A stretch of 57,544 nt of DNA from Methanomassiliicoccales archaeon. Lineage in GTDB: Archaea > Thermoplasmatota > Thermoplasmata > RBG-16-68-12 > SOIM01. The stretch lies in contig JAUVGH010000008.1 in NCBI GenBank assembly GCA_030593885.1, positions 1-57,544 of the forward strand, given 5' to 3'. Positions 8,034-15,711 of this stretch are shown piece by piece. Each line of letters begins with the position of its first letter. Within the stretch, counting starts at the first letter, position 1. The position numbers and the translations under genes were made by a program. The notes below the pieces were generated by a model. The model saw only the letters and a list, made by a program, of their open reading frames with translations. It had not been told where the DNA came from and did no database searches.

Positions 8034-9680
8034 ATGCCAATCTCGATTTCCCGAGGTGGGAAATTGACAGAATCAACGGGACTACCAACAGAACTCGTGA
8101 ACTTCTTCAAAGGCCCCGGCGGTCATTCATTGATCGTCAAGGGGCTGGCAGGTACTGGAAAGACTACTTTTGCGTTGCAACTGGCCGAGGAGCTGGACAA
8201 CATAACCAAGAGCCATTACATCTCAGTGAGGGTCTCAGACGAATCGCTGTACAACCAATTCCCATGGCTGAGGAAGAAGCTGGCGGAGAAAGAGAAACTG
8301 AAGATGGCCAAGAGCTACGCAAAGACGCTCACCTCGAACTACGTTCATCAGGAGAAGGACACTGATGTGGCCCTGGAAGTGAGGATCAGAACGGCCCAGC
8401 AGTTGCTTCGGTCCCTGGAAGGTACATCCTTGGACGGTCAGAAGGTGAACCGCCAAGAGCTGCAGAAACTGGAAGGGAGGATCGAGATGGGAGAGGAAGG
8501 CATGGACGAGGACTTCGGCGGTCTTGGGGAAGGTTCATTCCTCGAGGACACGATAGTCTTCGACCTTGGATCGGATCTCCCGGAGATAGATCTGGCATAC
8601 GACATGGTCGAGCAGACCCTTCCGGACAAGACACTGGTCCTAATCGACAGCATTGACGCTCTAAGCGAGAGATATGGCGTTCTCTCATCAAAGCTCATCA
8701 ACACACTCCAGAAGGACCTGGTGGAGCAATCACAGGCGGATGTTCTCTACATCTTGGAGACCGGTATGGACAACAAGCTTGACTATCTGGGAGATGGTGT
8801 GATCTCCTTCGCCAAGGCGGAACACAAGGGACGAAGGTTGAGGGTCCTGAACATCGAGAAACTGAGAGGGTCCGAGATCACCCAGCACAAGTACATTTAC
8901 ACTCTGAAGGACGGACGGGTAAGGACCTTCGCGTTCAGGCAGGAGGAGATGCCACAGGAGATCAAGCCTTGGAAGGCGGTCCAGGATATCTCAGAGGATG
9001 TCGTCTCCACCGGGAACGAGGAGCTGGACCAGCTCATAGGAGGGGTGAAGAAGGGATCCATAATAGCGATAGAGGTGGGCGGAAACGTCCCCAGCTACTA
9101 CATCGACAACATCAAAGCCGGGATCATATCCAACTTCGCCACTCAGGGCCGTGGAGTGGCATTCTTGCCATCCAAGAGGGCTCCTGCGGAGATCGTGGCA
9201 GGACAGATAGCGCCGTACCTGGGCGAGGAAACCTACAACAAGTACGTCAGGGTCTTCGAGGCGCTCCAGCTGGAGACCTTCGTAGCTGCTGAGAACGCGA
9301 TCGCGCTGGACGGAGGAGATGTCGCTGAGGATCTGAAATGGAAGAAGATAGAGTTCAGCCTGCAGGATTCGAAACATCCATACTTGTCAATCCTCTCATT
9401 TGACACCCTGGAATCAATGTACGGCGGTGGGGAACTGATAGAAGGCCTCACAGCACACTTGACCTCGATCAGAAGGGACAAGGACATCTTTGTTGGAATT
9501 CTGGTGCCGACGGACGAGTCCATTGGCAAGCTGACCAACGTCGCTCACACTCACCTGAAGATAGAGAACATTGACGGCTCGGTAGTGCTCTACGGGGAGA
9601 AGCCGTTCACCGAGCTCTTCGCTCTGTCCTTCGATGTTTCGAAGGGATATCCGAAGACGAATCTGACCCCGATTGTGTAG
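8034..9680 (+). CDS. GvpD/KaiC-like RecA-superfamily ATPase
   Basis: 548 residues with two RecA-like modules. The first has a Walker A motif GLAGTGKTT at 37-45 and Walker B LVLIDSID at 201-208, with a charged insert of about 90 residues between them. The second starts near residue 324 (STGNEELDQLIGG, GSIIAIE), as KaiC repeats do, but lacks a usable P-loop. This layout resembles archaeal GvpD/KaiC-family regulators rather than RadA recombinase. No gas vesicle genes are present here. It is followed 77 nt later by a wHTH regulator with a palindromic operator, so a signalling or regulatory role is plausible (inference). Confidence 0.75.
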   Translation: MPISISRGGKLTESTGLPTELVNFFKGPGGHSLIVKGLAGTGKTTFALQLAEELDNITKSHYISVRVSDESLYNQFPWLRKKLAEKEKLKMAKSYAKTLTSNYVHQEKDTDVALEVRIRTAQQLLRSLEGTSLDGQKVNRQELQKLEGRIEMGEEGMDEDFGGLGEGSFLEDTIVFDLGSDLPEIDLAYDMVEQTLPDKTLVLIDSIDALSERYGVLSSKLINTLQKDLVEQSQADVLYILETGMDNKLDYLGDGVISFAKAEHKGRRLRVLNIEKLRGSEITQHKYIYTLKDGRVRTFAFRQEEMPQEIKPWKAVQDISEDVVSTGNEELDQLIGGVKKGSIIAIEVGGNVPSYYIDNIKAGIISNFATQGRGVAFLPSKRAPAEIVAGQIAPYLGEETYNKYVRVFEALQLETFVAAENAIALDGGDVAEDLKWKKIEFSLQDSKHPYLSILSFDTLESMYGGGELIEGLTAHLTSIRRDKDIFVGILVPTDESIGKLTNVAHTHLKIENIDGSVVLYGEKPFTELFALSFDVSKGYPKTNLTPIV

Positions 9681-9696
9681 GCCCACACGCCTATGC

Positions 9697-9716
9697 AGAT
9701 ATCATCCATGATAATC
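9697..9716 (+). promoter_or_regulatory. Operator-like imperfect palindrome, copy A
   Basis: Core ATCA-N4-TGAT, with a full TGATAATC half on the right. It ends 13 nt before the TATA-like TTTAATATCC at 9729-9738, which in turn is centred about 25 nt before the wHTH start at 9758. Similar sites precede other wHTH/DUF835 genes in this window. Confidence 0.5.
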
Positions 9717-9757
9717 GGATGAAAGTGGTTTAATATCCCCAAGAGGTAAGACCTACG

Positions 9758-10102
9758 ATGCGAGAAAAAGAGATCTCGAGGCTACTTACTGACGATTACG
9801 CAGAACGCATTCTTGCAGCAACATATTTCTCAGCAAGATCTGCTCAAGAGATCAGCGATACATACGACGTGCCCATAGCAGCGTGCTACCGCAAGATACA
9901 CGAACTGGAGGACGCAGGTCTCCTCAAGTGTCAGAAGATCGTGACGACCCGCAAGGGCAAGAGCATGAAGCTGTACCGCTCACGTCTGCTGAAGGCCTGC
10001 ATCATGTACGAGGATGGGGTCTTCAAGGTGAAGTTGGAGTTCAAGACCCAGGAGCCGATCAACAACACCTGGATCAAGCTGAACACTCCAATCAGCCACT
10101 GA
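9758..10102 (+). CDS. Winged-helix transcriptional regulator, paralogue 1
   Basis: 114 residues. The DNA-binding part is SAQEISDTYDVPIAACYRKIHELEDAGLL, about residues 28-56, followed by a beta-wing (VTTRKGKSMKLYRS). It shares the block VPIAACYRKIHxLExAGL with the proteins at 10240 and 15364 and less closely with 14944. The short C-terminal part (MYEDGVFKVKLEFKTQE) may bind a ligand or dimerise. A TATA box about 25 nt before the ATG suggests a leaderless mRNA. Function beyond DNA binding is unknown. Confidence 0.8.
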   Translation: MREKEISRLLTDDYAERILAATYFSARSAQEISDTYDVPIAACYRKIHELEDAGLLKCQKIVTTRKGKSMKLYRSRLLKACIMYEDGVFKVKLEFKTQEPINNTWIKLNTPISH

Positions 10103-10239
10103 GAGACGGTTTTTCCGACCGGTTGTCATGGCCGGGAATTGACCTGATTCTGATAGGCTATACTTTAAGTATTTGAACACTTTACGCTGGGTTTACTCAC
10201 CAATAGCAAAGGTCGTGGAAAGTGGGTAGGGGAATAAAC

Positions 10240-10587
10240 ATGGACGCCCTTGAAGCCTCTCAAATGCTAACAGACGAGTATTCTGCGAAGATTCTTCTGG
10301 CGACCTTCAAGAAGAAGATGAGCGCCCAGGAGATAAGCAACACGTACGGCATACCGATCGCGGCATGCTACAGGAAGATCAAGACCTTAGAGGACGTTGG
10401 ACTGATAGAATGTGTGGACAGGGTTCTCACGCCGAAAGGCAAGAGGAAGAACCTTTACCTCTCGAGGTTGAAGACCGCCTTCATCTTCTTTGAGAACGGG
10501 AAACTCAGAGCGAGGTTCCATCTCGCCACCGGCGCCGTCAAGGACTTCGGTGGGGATTGGACCGGACTCAAGCTCCTGATAGACTGA
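10240..10587 (+). CDS. Winged-helix transcriptional regulator, paralogue 2
   Basis: 115 residues from the ATG giving MDALEASQMLTDEYSAKIL. It is preceded by GGGTAGGGG, a weak Shine-Dalgarno; an in-frame GTG lies 18 nt upstream. HTH block SAQEISNTYGIPIAACYRKI, wing RVLTPKGKRKNLYLSRL, and C-terminal FFENGKLRARF...VKDFGGDW, which is nearly the same as in the protein at 15364, so these two are the closest pair. TATA-like CTTTAAGTA is at 10163-10171. No clear GATAATCA palindrome precedes this copy. Confidence 0.8.
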   Translation: MDALEASQMLTDEYSAKILLATFKKKMSAQEISNTYGIPIAACYRKIKTLEDVGLIECVDRVLTPKGKRKNLYLSRLKTAFIFFENGKLRARFHLATGAVKDFGGDWTGLKLLID

Positions 10588-10680
10588 ACGGCCATCCTGG
10601 ACCTTCGCGGATTTCTTTTGGTTTAGTTGAATGTTGAGCAGTGCAAACCGCATCGAGTCGGTATTACCAGTTGTGCAAAA

Positions 10681-10700
10681 GATAATCAGCCACGATAATC
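10681..10700 (+). promoter_or_regulatory. Operator-like imperfect palindrome, copy B
   Basis: GATAATCA-GCCA-CGATAATC, followed 11 nt later by the TATA-like TTTTAAGTA at 10712-10720. It controls, if functional, the small gene at 10749. Confidence 0.5.
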
Positions 10701-10748
10701 CGTTGCTTCCGTTTTAAGTAGCCTAGGGTGGTATGAACTACAGATACG

Positions 10749-10886
10749 ATGAAACTGCGATTCCATAAAATAGCGCCAGAGGGCAAGAGCGTCATCTATC
10801 CCAAGGAAGATGACGACAGCGGACAGGTCATTCCGCTCAACATCATAGTCCTTCCAAGCCAACGGAAGAACAAAGAGGAGGAGTAG
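10749..10886 (+). CDS. Small protein, 45 residues, unknown
   Basis: ATG-initiated frame encoding MKLRFHKIAPEGKSVIYPKE, then a DDDSGQ turn, a hydrophobic stretch VIPLNIIVLP and a charged tail ending KNKEEE. A TATA-like TTTTAAGTA lies about 30 nt before the ATG and a GATAATCA palindrome precedes that, so expression is likely even though the frame is short. No recognisable family. Placement beside the wHTH cluster and the shared promoter motif suggest membership of the same regulon (inference). Confidence 0.55.
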   Translation: MKLRFHKIAPEGKSVIYPKEDDDSGQVIPLNIIVLPSQRKNKEEE

Positions 10887-10949
10887 GGAACATTCTTTTC
10901 GAGATTCTCTTCATCATTAGCGTGCCCGCTCGATGAGATAGGAACGGGC

Positions 10950-11057
10950 AAAAAAAAGGGGGGTGAGGAAGTCGGTAGCAAGGCCCGAGAGCCCATACCC
11001 GCAAAATCGCGGGTTACTACCCTTCCTCAGAGGAGGGGACATCGTAATCTATGATGT
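10950..11057 (-). ncRNA. Candidate structured non-coding RNA, about 108 nt
   Basis: Read on the minus strand. A 5' hairpin ACATC/GATGT (11057-11039) begins where a TATA box predicts the start site. Then a closing stem TGAGGAAG+GGTAG / CTACC+CTTCCTCA (11029-11017 with 10978-10964, 13 pairs, one two-base GA bulge) encloses two hairpins: ACCCGC/GCGGGT with loop GATTTT, and GGC/GCC with loop TCTCGG. This is a three-way junction. The structure is followed by six C and eight T, an archaeal terminator. No ORF of useful length overlaps it. The RNA family is not recognised. Confidence 0.65.
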
Positions 11058-11074
11058 GAGTCGGCGTATGTTTC

Positions 11075-11086
11075 TCATATAAAAAG
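11075..11086 (-). promoter_or_regulatory. TATA box of the candidate ncRNA
   Basis: On the minus strand this reads CTTTTTATATGA, centred about 24 nt before the predicted 5' hairpin of the RNA at 11057. Together with the T8 run at the other end it fixes the transcription direction. Confidence 0.55.
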
Positions 11087-11322
11087 CGTGCCGAGACCGT
11101 TATCAGATTTGATACAACGATTATTGGACCTGGCTCTTCAGCACCGCGATCCAGTCGGAGGTCGTGATGTCGACGGGCTGTTTTTCGGTAACGTGCTTCG
11201 TCCCCCTCTGCGGGCATTGGGACAAGAAACCGGGCGAGTGTCAAAGGAAATCTCAGATTGATTATCGACAATGATTGTGGAATCTGGATGTTTGGCCGGT
11301 CAACCAGAGACCCAAGTATGGC

Positions 11323-11535
11323 CTACTTGGCAAGGATCTTCATCCAGCCATTGTTCTCCATTATCCTGAGGCCTCTGCTCTTCAGAATGTCCTCGAACCT
11401 CGACCAAGATATAATGCTGATCCTGGGATTCCCGCCCTTGGTGAACTGGATGACCTCCGTATCCCTTACCAGGCCCGGATGCAGGCCCTTCTCTTCGGCA
11501 ATGCCCTTCGCCTTCTCGATAGCTATCTCCTTCAT
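11323..11535 (-). CDS. Small conserved-looking protein, 70 residues
   Basis: Encodes MKEIAIEKAKGIAEEKGLHP, then VIQFTKGGNPRISIISWSRFEDIL and SRGLRIMENNGWMKILAK. The ATG is preceded by GAAGGGGGT at a normal Shine-Dalgarno distance. It is the last gene of the minus-strand salvage operon, 57 nt after hpt. Alpha-beta composition; no family recognised. A long frame on the opposite strand here is a shadow of this gene and hpt. Confidence 0.6.
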   Translation of the reverse strand: MKEIAIEKAKGIAEEKGLHPGLVRDTEVIQFTKGGNPRISIISWSRFEDILKSRGLRIMENNGWMKILAK

Positions 11536-11592
11536 CTAACCCCCTTCAAAGAACAACCACAGGATATTTACTGCTATCGGATGAACGGCAAC

Positions 11593-12156
11593 TCAAACCG
11601 AACCGTGGACCACGACCTTTCCATCTACGACCTCGACCTGGACCAGGGTCTTTATCCGGATCCCCAGCTCCTCTTCAAGCTGCTCTCTTGTGCCCACTTT
11701 CTCAAAGACGGTCAGGATGTCCACCACCTCCGCACCGATGACCCTCAAGGTCTCGATGATGGCCTTGAGCGTCCCGCCCGTGCTCAGAACGTCGTCGACG
11801 AACACAACCCTATCCCCTTCCTCGATGAAGTTGATGTACATGTCGGAGCCAGAGTATCCCGTTGTCTGCTGGAGGGAGATCTCACCGGGGAGACCGTACT
11901 TCCTCTTTCTCACGAACACATATGGTATTCGAGTCCTCAGCGACAAGGCCGCAGCCAGGGGGAATCCCATGGACTCTGCGGTCACTATCTTGTCGCAGTT
12001 GAGGTCCATTGTTGCAATGATCGCGTCAACGACCTCTTCAAGCACCTCTGGGTCTCCCTTGGGAATACCGTCGGTTATGGGATGAACGAAATACTGGTAT
12101 TCACCGAACTCGACTATCGGACTGTGCTCCAATGACTTCTTGAGCTTCTCCAGCAT
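11593..12156 (-). CDS. hpt: Hypoxanthine/guanine phosphoribosyltransferase, archaeal type
   Basis: 187 residues. Converts hypoxanthine or guanine plus PRPP to IMP or GMP. The PRPP loop is VVFVDDVLSTGGT (about residues 117-129). The N-terminus MLEKLKKSLEHSPIVEFGEYQYFVHPITDGIP is characteristic of archaeal Hpt and differs from bacterial Apt, though adenine use cannot be excluded from sequence alone. Its ATG directly follows the stop of the deaminase gene, so hypoxanthine released by the upstream phosphorylase can be recycled by the same operon. Confidence 0.87.
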   Translation of the reverse strand: MLEKLKKSLEHSPIVEFGEYQYFVHPITDGIPKGDPEVLEEVVDAIIATMDLNCDKIVTAESMGFPLAAALSLRTRIPYVFVRKRKYGLPGEISLQQTTGYSGSDMYINFIEEGDRVVFVDDVLSTGGTLKAIIETLRVIGAEVVDILTVFEKVGTREQLEEELGIRIKTLVQVEVVDGKVVVHGSV

Positions 12157-13419
12157 CTATTCCTGCCCCCTCCGAACGAGGTCCCGGGCCGCCCCTGCAG
12201 CTCCTTCAATGACCCCTTCCTCTCCTTCCACGTGACCATCCCGCATCAGAACCTTGCCGTCACAGATGACGGTGTCGACGCACGACCCATTCGCCGAGTA
12301 TACCAGGTTGGAGGTGAGGTCGTGATTGGGGTTGAAGGCGGGTGACCTGAGGTCCACCAATATGAGGTCTGCGAGCTTCCCGACCTTGACCGCTCCAGCA
12401 TCTATCCCCAAAGCGTCGGCGCCCTTGGCGTTGGCCATTTCCAGAACCTCTCCCGCGGGCAGCACGGTGGGGTCATTTGTGCTGAACTTCTGGAGCAATG
12501 CAGCGAACTTCATGGACTCGAACATATCCAGGTTGTTGTTCGAAGCGGTGCCATCAGTCCCCAAGGACACGTTGATCCCGGCCTGGCGCATTTCCTTGTA
12601 GGGCAAAGCCCCTCCAACTGCCAGTTTCATATTGGATACCGGGTTGTGCGAGACCTTGACATGTGCATCCGCGAGCATTGCGATCTCGCTCTCGTCAAGC
12701 CAGACACTGTGAGCGGCAATAAGATTCGAGCCCAGGAATCCTATGTCCTTCAGGTAGCCAACGGGTGACTTGCCATGAGCCTTCCTGCAGTTCTCCACCT
12801 CCTCCTGCGTTTCGCTCAAATGAAAGTGTATCAAGAGCCCCTCCTCATCGGAGATCTCCTTGAACCTCCGCAGTGAGCTCTCGGTGACCGTATAGATGGC
12901 GTGTGGTCCCAGCGCCGGAGTGATCCTGTCGCATCCCATGCTCTGGACCTTCGCTATGATGTCCGTGGATTGTTTGAAGAGCTCCTCGCTCAGGTCAGGC
13001 TGGAAGAAGTCGACGAAGCCTTCGGAAAGCACACCCCTTATCCCAGACTCCTCAACTGCTCTGGCCTGCTGGTCCATATAGAAGTACATATCGTTGAAAC
13101 ATGTGGTCCCGGATCTTATCATCTCGAGGCAGGCGAGCCTGGTTCCCCAGTAGATGTCCTCGGGCACGAACTTCGACTCCAAGGGCCGGATCTTGTCCCT
13201 CAACCACTCCTGTAGGAGCATATCGTCCGCGTATCCCCTGAACAACGTCATGGCTGCATGGGTGTGGGTATTGACGAGACCTGGCAACACTGCGTGGTTG
13301 CTACCATCAATGGTCTGATCGGCCTCCACCCTCGGTCCGACACTGGTGATTCTATTGCCCTCCACGTAGATGTTGGTCCGGTCACCGTCGTGAAGCACGT
13401 TCTCGATCAGGATGCTCAT
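12157..13419 (-). CDS. dadD: 5'-deoxyadenosine / MTA / SAH deaminase
   Basis: 420 residues, amidohydrolase fold. Metal ligands: NTHTHAAMT near residue 50, HFHLSE near 200, AHSVW and GTDGTASNN near 290. Homologues deaminate 5'-deoxyadenosine, methylthioadenosine or S-adenosylhomocysteine to the inosine forms. The ATG overlaps the stop of the phosphorylase gene (ATGA), and hpt starts at the next base, so the three genes are translationally coupled. This supports the archaeal route: deaminate, phosphorolyse, salvage hypoxanthine. Which nucleoside is preferred cannot be read from the sequence. Confidence 0.88.
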   Translation of the reverse strand: MSILIENVLHDGDRTNIYVEGNRITSVGPRVEADQTIDGSNHAVLPGLVNTHTHAAMTLFRGYADDMLLQEWLRDKIRPLESKFVPEDIYWGTRLACLEMIRSGTTCFNDMYFYMDQQARAVEESGIRGVLSEGFVDFFQPDLSEELFKQSTDIIAKVQSMGCDRITPALGPHAIYTVTESSLRRFKEISDEEGLLIHFHLSETQEEVENCRKAHGKSPVGYLKDIGFLGSNLIAAHSVWLDESEIAMLADAHVKVSHNPVSNMKLAVGGALPYKEMRQAGINVSLGTDGTASNNNLDMFESMKFAALLQKFSTNDPTVLPAGEVLEMANAKGADALGIDAGAVKVGKLADLILVDLRSPAFNPNHDLTSNLVYSANGSCVDTVICDGKVLMRDGHVEGEEGVIEGAAGAARDLVRRGQE

Positions 13420-14144
13420 TTCAGTTCACCCAGGAACCTGGCAATCAAAGCCTTGGCATTCTCCGCGTTCGTCTTCTGGTTCTCCACGATCTTCTCATAG
13501 GTCAGAGGTTCTTCCACCAATCCGTGGCAGTAGTTGTCGACTATGCACAGACAGGCGTAGTCAATGTCCAGCTCGTTCGCCAGGGTTGCCTCCGAGGCCA
13601 TGGTCATTCCGACGACGTCGCCGAACTCCGACATCGCTCTTATCTCAGCCCTGGTCTCCAATCTGGGCCCGATGGCCTGGACGTATGTGCCGGACTCGTG
13701 CACACGGAGACCGAGATCTTTGCCAGTGGCCACCAATGCCTCCCGGAGGTCCTCATCAAGGGACGGCGTGACGTGTCTGACCTCGGAATCGAAGTATGTT
13801 AGGATCTTCCAGGGTGAGAAGAAGTCATCCGGGACAAGGAAGCCCCCTGGTTCTATCTCCATCCTGAGACTCCCAACGGATGATGTGCTGATCACCCTCT
13901 GCACCCCCAGGTCCTTCAACGCCAACATGTTCGCCTCGTGGGGAAGTCTGTGCGCTGGGATCCCGTGACGCTTTCCATGGCGGGGAATGAATGCGACGCT
14001 CCTACCTGCAATCGTGCCGACTCGGACAGGTCCGGATGGCTTACCGTAAGCCGTATCCACATCCCTCATCTCAGGTTGTTCAAGTATCTCCAATTCGTAG
14101 ACGCCTGAACCGCCTAGAACACCTATTCGAACCTCTCCTCTCAT
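13416..14144 (-). CDS. MTAP/PNP-family nucleoside phosphorylase, probably methylthioinosine phosphorylase
   Basis: 242 residues. Starts with the phosphate loop GVLGGSGVYEL; contains FIPRHGKRHGIPAH (phosphate binding), SVGSLR and MTMASEATLANELDIDYACLCIVDNYCHG. True adenine-specific MTAPs carry TDYD in this last region; it is absent here, which favours 6-oxopurine nucleosides such as methylthioinosine. That reading agrees with the deaminase and hpt genes that follow. TATA-like AGTTTAATTC at about 14168-14177 would give a leaderless mRNA at 14144. Confidence 0.85.
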   Translation of the reverse strand: MRGEVRIGVLGGSGVYELEILEQPEMRDVDTAYGKPSGPVRVGTIAGRSVAFIPRHGKRHGIPAHRLPHEANMLALKDLGVQRVISTSSVGSLRMEIEPGGFLVPDDFFSPWKILTYFDSEVRHVTPSLDEDLREALVATGKDLGLRVHESGTYVQAIGPRLETRAEIRAMSEFGDVVGMTMASEATLANELDIDYACLCIVDNYCHGLVEEPLTYEKIVENQKTNAENAKALIARFLGELK

Positions 14145-14213
14145 CGAGAAGGCTAATCTATTGCCAGAATTAAACTTTTCTGGGCGTGCGGGGCATTATG
14201 CTGTTCTCCAATC

Positions 14214-14233
14214 GATAATCAGCGATGATATTG
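14214..14233 (+). promoter_or_regulatory. Operator-like imperfect palindrome, copy C
   Basis: GATAATCA-GCGA-TGATATTG, with the perfect core ATCA-N4-TGAT. It is followed 7-8 nt later by a TATA-like AGTATTTGA and precedes the DUF835 gene at 14282. Confidence 0.5.
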
Positions 14234-14281
14234 AGCGCAAATAGTATTTGAACGGAGTCGAGCCTAGCATTACACGATAGA

Positions 14282-14818
14282 GTGATACCACTGTTGGCGA
14301 TGCTCCTGGTCGGCCAGGTCACCCGAGATGACCTATTCAATGAGCTTGTCTTCGGAGAATCTGGGAGAGACCTCAAGCCCGGGTACACATACGTCATCAA
14401 GGAGCAGAAACCCAAGAAGGCCTTCACGCATTTCTGGAACAAGGTCGAGAATGGATACAAGGGACTTCTGATAACGAGGCAGCATCCAGACCACGTGGAA
14501 CGGAGACCAGGGCCCGGCGAGTTGAAGGTGCTGTGGTTGTCGACCACCCTCGGTAAGGACTACGTGGACCCTCACAACCTGGGCAGCTTGACCAACATAA
14601 TGAGCAGATTCGTGGAGAGTGGGGTGAAGACGGTGATCTTGCTGGATGGCATGGAGTATCTCCTTGTCAACAACGACTTCGCCCGTCTGCTGAAGTTCAT
14701 CGAGTACATCAACGAGCTGGTGATGCAGAACAAGGCGCTTCTCATAATCACGATCGACCAAAGGGCGCTGGACGAGAGGGAGATGGCCTTACTGGAAAGG
14801 AACGCTGAAGTTGCCTGA
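14282..14818 (+). CDS. DUF835-domain protein, soluble
   Basis: 178 residues, essentially one DUF835 domain: LKPGYTYVIKEQKPKKAFTHFW, KGLLITRQHPDHV, LWLSTT, then VILLDGMEYLLVNNDFARLLKFIEYINELV and a final LLIITIDQRALDEREMALL. It looks like a KaiC/RecA-like fold that has lost its P-loop. The same domain occurs in the membrane protein at 23992. The GTG at 14282 fits the TATA spacing; an ATG six codons later is an alternative. It sits between wHTH paralogues and carries operator copy C. Function is unknown; a signalling role is inferred. Confidence 0.78.
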   Translation: MIPLLAMLLVGQVTRDDLFNELVFGESGRDLKPGYTYVIKEQKPKKAFTHFWNKVENGYKGLLITRQHPDHVERRPGPGELKVLWLSTTLGKDYVDPHNLGSLTNIMSRFVESGVKTVILLDGMEYLLVNNDFARLLKFIEYINELVMQNKALLIITIDQRALDEREMALLERNAEVA

Positions 14819-14854
14819 GGCTTCGCCAATCCCGGAGAATCTTGTGTGGAATCT

Positions 14855-14874
14855 GATAATCAGTCATGATGATG
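14855..14874 (+). promoter_or_regulatory. Operator-like imperfect palindrome, copy D
   Basis: GATAATCA-GTCA-TGATGATG, core ATCA-N4-TGAT, followed 11 nt later by the TATA-like TTAAATAA at 14886-14893. It precedes the wHTH gene at 14944. Confidence 0.5.
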
Positions 14875-14943
14875 GGTTCGTTGCATTAAATAACCCGTTA
14901 ATCAATAGTGATATGAGCCAGGGGTGAAAATCTGCTGAGAAGA

Positions 14944-15255
14944 ATGAAACGAGTTCCGGGGGACGAAGCGGGCGTGATCCTTCTAGCGACCGCCACCAAG
15001 CCATTGACGCCTAGACAACTGAGCGAGATGCTCGATATCCCGATAGTCCACTGCTACAGGAAGATCCGGCATCTTGAGTCGCTAGGGCTTTTGAAGAAGG
15101 CAGCGACCCTGTATTCGGACAGCGGAAAGCGTGTCGCATTGTACTCCTCGCAGTTGAGAGGAGGAAAATTATTCTACTCGAATAATAAATTAAAGTTAGC
15201 GTTGAGAATACCCCGCAGAAAGGCGAATTATTCTAAGTATCATACTCAAGAATGA
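14944..15255 (+). CDS. Winged-helix transcriptional regulator, paralogue 3
   Basis: 103 residues. HTH block LTPRQLSEMLDIPIVHCYRKIRHLESLGLL and wing TLYSDSGKRVALYSSQL. It keeps the PIxxCYRKIxxLExxGL signature of the other paralogues but has a shorter, basic C-terminus (RIPRRKANYSKYHTQE) encoded by notably AT-rich DNA after about 15170. It is preceded by operator copy D and a clear TATA box. This is the most divergent member of the set. Confidence 0.75.
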   Translation: MKRVPGDEAGVILLATATKPLTPRQLSEMLDIPIVHCYRKIRHLESLGLLKKAATLYSDSGKRVALYSSQLRGGKLFYSNNKLKLALRIPRRKANYSKYHTQE

Positions 15256-15291
15256 TAACATCTGGCATTATCACAATTAAGAATCATCAAA

Positions 15292-15318
15292 GATAATCAT
15301 TGACGAGTCTATATATAA
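15292..15318 (+). promoter_or_regulatory. GATAATCA site E overlapping a TATA box
   Basis: GATAATCA-TTGA-CGAGTCTA followed directly by TATATATAA (15310-15318). Only the left half matches well. About 40 nt upstream, TGATAA and TTATCA form another inverted repeat (15253-15273). Upstream of the wHTH gene at 15364. Confidence 0.4.
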
Positions 15319-15363
15319 CGACTTAAGTGATATTTTGTTTAGTTAAGGAGGCAGCGAAAACTC

Positions 15364-15711
15364 ATGGACCCCTTGGAGGCATCACGGCTTATAACGGACG
15401 AATACTCCGCAAAGATCCTAGTTGCGACGTACAAGAGACCGAAGAGCGCAATCGAGCTGAGCCGGGAATACGGGATTCCCATAGCGGCTTGCTACAGGCG
15501 AATTCACGCACTGGAGAAGGCAGGGCTCATCAGATGCACAGAACGCGCGCTCACACAGAAAGGCAAGAGGATCAGCTTGTATCTCTCACAGCTCAAGAAC
15601 GCATACATCTTCTTCGAGAATGGAAAGATCAGGGTAAGATTCCAGCTAGCATCCGGCCACACCCAGGACTTTGGTGGCGACTGGAAGGCAGTGGACGTTC
15701 TTTCCCGGTAA
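15364..15711 (+). CDS. Winged-helix transcriptional regulator, paralogue 4
   Basis: 115 residues, nearly colinear with the protein at 10240: MDPLEASRLITDEYSAKIL, SAIELSREYGIPIAACYRRI, TQKGKRISLYLSQL, FFENGKIRVRF, DFGGDW. The helix-turn-helix plus wing is clear; the C-terminal domain is short and probably mediates dimer formation or ligand response. AAGGAGG occurs about 13 nt before the ATG, further than usual. The strong TATA at 15310 implies a leader of roughly 25 nt. Confidence 0.8.
   Translation: MDPLEASRLITDEYSAKILVATYKRPKSAIELSREYGIPIAACYRRIHALEKAGLIRCTERALTQKGKRISLYLSQLKNAYIFFENGKIRVRFQLASGHTQDFGGDWKAVDVLSR

Noticed and set aside
10950-11057. RNase P RNA, suggested by the GAGGAAGTC stretch on the plus strand
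   Set aside because: The structure is only about 108 nt, transcription signals are on the minus strand, and the other conserved RNase P regions are absent.
11275-12135. Long plus-strand frame as a gene
   Set aside because: It is the shadow of hpt and the 70-residue gene, with no start signal or recognisable protein.
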